35,802 nucleotides of DNA from Bacteroidaceae bacterium (GTDB taxonomy: Bacteria > Bacteroidota > Bacteroidia > Bacteroidales > Bacteroidaceae), in assembly GCA_017621515.1 (NCBI GenBank), contig JAGASY010000039.1, positions 1 to 35,802 on the forward strand, given 5' to 3'. The notes under the pieces were generated by a model. The model did not search any database. It saw only the letters and a list, made by a program, of their open reading frames with translations, and was not told the origin of the DNA. Shown piece by piece: positions 31,701-35,802 of the stretch (positions are counted from its first letter, which is position 1; every line of letters starts with the position of its first letter). Position numbers and translations under genes: made by a program.

Positions 31701-34076
31701 TTATCTCAGTTTGATGGACACTGGTTTGAGCAGAGGAGAAGTGAATGTCACCTTTATAGGCTCGTTGCCTGATTTGTCGTGGCGAATATAAGCCAGCAAC
31801 TGTCCTCGGTAAGCGCGCTGATGATTGTCGTTGTAGTTGCTCATATCTGCATCATTGCTGCCTTCAAGACCCAGAAGTTCTGCCGGACCTTCTATTCTGC
31901 AGGTGATGTCGTTGTCTCCAAGCTTTACGATATTGCCGTTTTCATCAAGTATATTGATAACCACGTGTGATATTTCCGCGTCATCATCGCCAATCTTTTT
32001 CGCACTCAGACTGTAAGGACGGTCTGATGTTTTGATGGAATAATCGGCAATTACATTACCTTCCTTGTCAAGTGCTTCCACTTTTAGTTCGCCAGCGGAA
32101 TAAGGAATGTCCCAATGGATAATTCCTGTTGACTCATCATATTCTTTAGTCTCTCCAACAATGTTTCCATTTAGAAGAAGGCGGGCTTTCGCTCCGTTAG
32201 TGTAGCACACAACTCTTATTTCCTGACCAGTTTCGTAGTTCCAGTCATCCCAAGCATCCATAGACAAGTGTTTGCGTTTAGGATAAGTTCCGATATATGC
32301 CATCGGCTTTTCGCTCCAGAGTGAGGCACGGAAGTAACCGCGAGGTTTTGTGAAACTGCCGAAATCAAGAAGACCAGTGCCCAGTCCGCGTGAAGGCCAT
32401 GCTTTGGCTTCTCCGAGATAGTCCGTTCCTGTCCAGATGAACTGTCCGAAAATGAAATCGTGGTCTGTCACCGCTTTCCATGCACCATAGTGTGCACCGT
32501 TCTCACTGCCGTAGATGATACGGTCCGGGTATGTTTTGTGGTCTTGGTCGTAGCGGTCTTCTGTGTAATTATAGCCGACTACATCCACCGACTTCGGATA
32601 TAGTGTCTCGTTTGACATCACCACTCCGGCGAGTGCACCGGTCGTAGGACGTGTGGTGTCTATAGACTTGACAACTTTAGACAGCCGTTGAGCGATAAAT
32701 CCGATGCGCTCGGCATTCGGAGCATCCGGCTTATATCCGCCATACATAGGCTGATTGATTTTGGCACCGTTGAGAATCGGATGAGAATACGGGTCATTCG
32801 GATAATCCACTTCGTTGCCTATGCTCCACAGGAATATGGAAGGATGGTTGCGGTCGCGCCGTACCATATCTGCTACGTCTCGTTCAATCCATTCCTCGAA
32901 GAAGTCAAATGTTCCGTCATATCCGGCAATGCCCTGATTCCAGCCATTTATCCATTTGCGCTTTGGGAACTCCCATTCGTCGGAAGCTTCGTCCATGACC
33001 AGCAGACCGAGTTGGTCGCAGAGGTCGTAGAGAACCGGAGCCTGCGGGTTGTGGCTCATACGGATGGCATTGACTCCAATCTCTTTGAGATTTTGAAGAC
33101 GACGTTTCCACACCGCTTCCGGAACAGCTGCACCAAGAACACCTGCATCGTGGTGAAGACATACACCTTTGACTTTCATCCATTTGCCGTTGAGGGCAAA
33201 ACCTTTGTCGGCTGAGAACTCAAGTGTACGGAAGCCTACCGGAACTGTAGTACCGTCAATGACCTCATTGTTGTCCTTCAGAGTTACTTTCATGGAGTAG
33301 AGATACGGATTGTCTAAAGCCCATCGGTGAGGTTTGGATACATTCAGTGTGATGTTATTCTTCTCGGATACCGACTTGATACTTTTCTCTGCCACAATCT
33401 TATGGTCAGCATCGAGCAGTGCCACATGAAGAGTCTTGTTCTTTCCGGGATTCTCCACAGCCACATCAATATCCACTACGGCGCGTCGGCTGTCAAGTTT
33501 CTTGACATTGTATCCGACACCCCATTGCGCGATGTGGCTGTCGCCTGCCGACACCATCCATACATCGCGGTAGATACCGGAACCGGTGTACCAACGCGAA
33601 TCGGCATATTTACTGTGGTCAACCTTCACTGACAGCACATTTTCTCCGTCTATGAGATATGGAGTCATGTCGTACATGAACGACACATATCCGTTAGGAC
33701 GTTTGCCGAGCAGATGACCGTTAAGATAGACTTCGCTCCGGTTATAGACACCTTCAAAGTATATGTAATGCTTGGAGCAAGTATCGTTCACGGTGAATGT
33801 CTTCCTGTACCATCCTATTCCGCCCGGAAGATATGCAGTACAGCTTGCCAGTGTCGGAGAATACTGTCCTTCGGCAGACCAGTCGTGAGGCAAATTGAGT
33901 TTGCGCCAGTTCTTGTCGTTGTATTCGGGAGCTATTGCCGTGCTGTCACCTTTGAGACTGAACTTCCAGCCGTCATTGAATTTTGAGGCATTTCCGAAAG
34001 AAACCTGAGCTGCCATGTCGGTTGCAGTGAGCGACATGGTTAATAGACTCAGGGCTAATATCTTGTTTTTATTCAT
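31701..34076 (-). CDS. Secreted GH2 beta-glycosidase with DUF4982-like C-terminal domains
   Basis: The 791-aa enzyme has a signal peptide (about 1-23, ending MAAQ) and a GH2 sugar-binding domain (about 30-190, with PHDWSAEGQYSPT and YFEGVYNRSEVYLNG). An Ig-like domain follows (about 195-290), then the TIM barrel (about 295-590) and a C-terminal DUF4982-like plus Ig-like part (about 600-791, with LLLNGNIVGE and GPAELLGLEG). The acid/base is at E422 (WSIGNEVDYP) and the nucleophile at E525 (YGSENGAHYG). It begins two bases after uxaC ends, so the two form an operon. The pairing suggests release of beta-linked uronic acid or a neighbouring sugar from plant or host glycans; substrate is inferred. 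Confidence 0.93.
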   Translation of the reverse strand: MNKNKILALSLLTMSLTATDMAAQVSFGNASKFNDGWKFSLKGDSTAIAPEYNDKNWRKLNLPHDWSAEGQYSPTLASCTAYLPGGIGWYRKTFTVNDTCSKHYIYFEGVYNRSEVYLNGHLLGKRPNGYVSFMYDMTPYLIDGENVLSVKVDHSKYADSRWYTGSGIYRDVWMVSAGDSHIAQWGVGYNVKKLDSRRAVVDIDVAVENPGKNKTLHVALLDADHKIVAEKSIKSVSEKNNITLNVSKPHRWALDNPYLYSMKVTLKDNNEVIDGTTVPVGFRTLEFSADKGFALNGKWMKVKGVCLHHDAGVLGAAVPEAVWKRRLQNLKEIGVNAIRMSHNPQAPVLYDLCDQLGLLVMDEASDEWEFPKRKWINGWNQGIAGYDGTFDFFEEWIERDVADMVRRDRNHPSIFLWSIGNEVDYPNDPYSHPILNGAKINQPMYGGYKPDAPNAERIGFIAQRLSKVVKSIDTTRPTTGALAGVVMSNETLYPKSVDVVGYNYTEDRYDQDHKTYPDRIIYGSENGAHYGAWKAVTDHDFIFGQFIWTGTDYLGEAKAWPSRGLGTGLLDFGSFTKPRGYFRASLWSEKPMAYIGTYPKRKHLSMDAWDDWNYETGQEIRVVCYTNGAKARLLLNGNIVGETKEYDESTGIIHWDIPYSAGELKVEALDKEGNVIADYSIKTSDRPYSLSAKKIGDDDAEISHVVINILDENGNIVKLGDNDITCRIEGPAELLGLEGSNDADMSNYNDNHQRAYRGQLLAYIRHDKSGNEPIKVTFTSPLLKPVSIKLR

Positions 34077-34078
34077 TT

Positions 34079-35485
34079 TTAGAAGTTGAAATAGTTCTTT
34101 GCGTTGTAGTAAGATATGTCTTCAATCATCTGGTTGACACGTTCCATCTCGCTTACCGGGATTTCACCGTTCTCTACATCACGTCCTACAAGATTGCACA
34201 GAACCCTGCGGAAATACTCATGACGCGGGTAGGAGAGGAATGAGCGTGAGTCTGTAAGCATTCCGACGAAACGGCTCAACAGTCCCAGCAGAGAAAGAGC
34301 GTTCATCTGCTTTTCCATGCCGTCTTTCTGGTCGAGGAACCACCAGCCGGAACCCCACTGGATTTTTCCCGGACATGTTCCGTCCTGGAAGTTGCCGAGC
34401 ATCGTTGCCACCACCTCGTTATCTGCCGGATTCAGGTTGTAGATGATGGTCTTGGTAAGCTTCTCTTCCGAGGCGAGACGGTTGAGAAACTTCGACATGG
34501 CTTTTGCCGTGTTGAACTGTCCGATGGAGTCGAATCCCGTGTCCGGACCGAGCAGACGGAACATACGGCTGTTGTTGTCGCGTATGGCGCCGTAGTGGAA
34601 TTGCTGTGCCCATCCGGAAGCATGATCCATTTCTGCAAATTTGACCATCATTGCACTCTTGAATTTCAAGATTTCTTCATGAGTGAGTTCTGTTCCGCCA
34701 TATACTTTATTGAATATGGTCTCTATCTCAGCATCCGTGTAGTCTTCTGCATAGAACTCTTCAATGCCGTGGTCAGAGAGGCGGCATCCGTTTTCGGCAA
34801 AGAAGTCATGACGTTTCTGGAGTGCATCTATCACGTCTTGGAACTTGCAGATGTTCACTCCGCTCACCTCGGCAAGTTTCTCGATATAAGCTCTGAAGTT
34901 CTGTGCATTCTCCACAGCCATTGCCTTGTCCGGTCGCCATGCCGGAATCATCTTAATCTCAAATCCGCTTTCGCGAGTCATCTTGTGCCATTCGAGCGAA
35001 TCTACAGGGTCGTCGGTTGTACACACCGTTTCCACGTGGTAGCGGCGCATCATTCCCCTTGCCGAATATTCTGGTTGCTTGAGCTTTTCGTTACATTCCT
35101 CATAAATCTCACGTGCAGTCTTTGGATTAAGCACTTTGTCAATGCCGAAAGCCGTCTTCAGCTCCAGATGGGTCCATCCGTACAATGGGTTTCTGAATGT
35201 ATAAGGTACAGTCTCAGCCCATTTCTCAAACTTCTCCCAGTCTGTAGTGTCTGTGCCTGTGCAGTATTTTTCAGCTACACCGTTGCTTCTCATTGCGCGC
35301 CACTTATAGTGGTCGCCCCCGAGCCATATTTCAGTCAGGGAACGGAACTTGTGGTCTTCAGCTACCATTTGAGGTATGAGATGGCAGTGATAGTCTATGA
35401 TTGGCATTTTTGCCGCATGTTCATGATACAACTTCTGTGCAGTTTCTGTTTGCAGAAGGAAGTTTTCATCCATAAAGTTTTTCAT
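34079..35485 (-). CDS. uxaC: Glucuronate (uronate) isomerase UxaC
   Basis: UxaC interconverts D-glucuronate with D-fructuronate and D-galacturonate with D-tagaturonate, the first step of hexuronate use. The 468-aa length is the family norm. Recognisable segments are MPIIDYHCHLIPQMVAEDHK with the metal-binding HCH, EIWLGGDHYKWRAMRSNGV, TLDDP-type CTTDDPVDSLEWHK, the HFGAIRDNN-type FHYGAIRDNNSRMF, and SYPRHEYFRRVLCNLVG near the end. It is the promoter-proximal gene of a two-gene operon with the GH2 glycosidase. A minus-strand TAACTTTG box is 46 bases upstream. No kdgK, uxuA or uxuB is in the window. Confidence 0.97.
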   Translation of the reverse strand: MKNFMDENFLLQTETAQKLYHEHAAKMPIIDYHCHLIPQMVAEDHKFRSLTEIWLGGDHYKWRAMRSNGVAEKYCTGTDTTDWEKFEKWAETVPYTFRNPLYGWTHLELKTAFGIDKVLNPKTAREIYEECNEKLKQPEYSARGMMRRYHVETVCTTDDPVDSLEWHKMTRESGFEIKMIPAWRPDKAMAVENAQNFRAYIEKLAEVSGVNICKFQDVIDALQKRHDFFAENGCRLSDHGIEEFYAEDYTDAEIETIFNKVYGGTELTHEEILKFKSAMMVKFAEMDHASGWAQQFHYGAIRDNNSRMFRLLGPDTGFDSIGQFNTAKAMSKFLNRLASEEKLTKTIIYNLNPADNEVVATMLGNFQDGTCPGKIQWGSGWWFLDQKDGMEKQMNALSLLGLLSRFVGMLTDSRSFLSYPRHEYFRRVLCNLVGRDVENGEIPVSEMERVNQMIEDISYYNAKNYFNF

Positions 35486-35531
35486 GTCTGATTATTATTT
35501 AGAAGTTTGTTGTTAAGTTATTTGTTTTGGA

Positions 35532-35539
35532 CAAAGTTA
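35532..35539 (-). promoter_or_regulatory. Promoter -7 box (TAACTTTG) for the uxaC-GH2 operon
   Basis: TAACTTTG on the minus strand, 46 bases before the uxaC start at 35485. Confidence 0.6.
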
Positions 35540-35634
35540 ATGAAAAAATATTGTATTCATTGATATTTGGCATGAATTTGAGAAACTGTTTTGCTTTATA
35601 TATTTTTGCAGCTGCTGCAACCTGTATTTATGGT

Positions 35635-35802
35635 CTCATAATAAAAATTTTTAATTACAAATTTTAACTAAAATGTATTTCTGATAAAATGACAACAAAT
35701 TCGAGAAAATAAAATCAATGTGGCTGTATTTAGAAAAATTTATTGTCTTTCTGATTTTGTCAAATGTTAAAAATTCAAGTCCTCTGGAACGCTTCAAAAT
35801 GA
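35635..35802 (-). repeat. Dispersed repeat, copy C (inverted, cut by the window end)
   Basis: The reverse complement of this stretch matches the 3' half of copies A and B: TCATTTTGAAGCGTTCCAGA, then CTTGAATTTTTAACATTTG, ATTTTATCAGAAA and the closing TTTTTATTATGAGA. It is in the opposite orientation to A and B. The part with the 22-bp array would lie past the window end. Confidence 0.8.

Noticed and set aside
34595..35491. 298-aa open frame on the plus strand
   Set aside because: It lies wholly antisense to uxaC, which has complete family motifs. The frame is Cys/His/Phe-rich shadow sequence without a promoter or a recognisable domain.
1..35802. tRNA, rRNA, phage or insertion-sequence genes
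   Set aside because: I looked for tRNA T-loop patterns, transposase or integrase motifs and phage genes and found none convincing. This was done by eye; a tRNAscan-SE and ISfinder run would settle it.

Overview
This window reads as chromosomal DNA of a gut-type Bacteroidales, most likely Prevotellaceae or a close relative. The evidence is the recurrent TAnnTTTG promoter box upstream of most genes, the scarcity of Shine-Dalgarno sites, the GH2/GH97/GHL10 glycosidases, and two secreted proteins ending in a type IX (Por)-like C-terminal motif. No phage, plasmid, transposase, tRNA or rRNA is visible. The genus is an inference.

Layout. Positions 1-372 hold copy A of a dispersed non-coding repeat. 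Then come pnp (577-2898), a 989-aa secreted protein with a duplicated jelly-roll-like module (3174-6143), and a TPP riboswitch controlling thiS-thiG-thiH-thiF (6307-9722). A convergent block holds a minus-strand GH2 glycosidase, a secreted HMA-domain protein and a minus-strand Lrp/AsnC regulator (9772-12768). A 1.3-kb gene-free stretch (12769-14092) carries repeat copy B, headed by a five-unit palindrome array with a 22-bp period. After it come RNase Z, a small secreted protein, a three-gene ECF sigma / membrane protein / periplasmic Spy-like module (15584-17108), rpsA, a PLD-type phospholipase, a GHL10 glycosidase and a small lysozyme-like protein. A short divergent promoter region drives a small membrane protein (minus) and a DbpA-like helicase (plus). 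Next are a minus-strand N-carbamoylputrescine amidase and GH97 enzyme, and a 741-bp non-coding interval holding a second array with a 21-bp period. The window ends with a small lipoprotein, an aminotransferase, an FtsX/LolE-like permease, a minus-strand uxaC-GH2 operon, and part of an inverted third repeat copy (35635-35802).

How the genes work together. ThiS, ThiG, ThiH and ThiF form the thiazole branch of thiamin synthesis under TPP feedback; thiC, thiD and thiE are not here. uxaC and the adjoining GH2 gene are two bases apart and probably release and then isomerise a hexuronate. pnp, rnz, rpsA and the DbpA-like helicase are RNA-metabolism housekeeping genes in separate units. The ECF module is a self-contained envelope-signalling cassette. 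Strong hairpin terminators separate most units.

Least explained. The dispersed repeat family and the two arrays of 10-11-bp palindromic cores spaced by about two helical turns are not explained by the genes. Other points of interest are a ThiF that has lost its zinc cysteines and a perfect palindrome overlapping the rpsA promoter.
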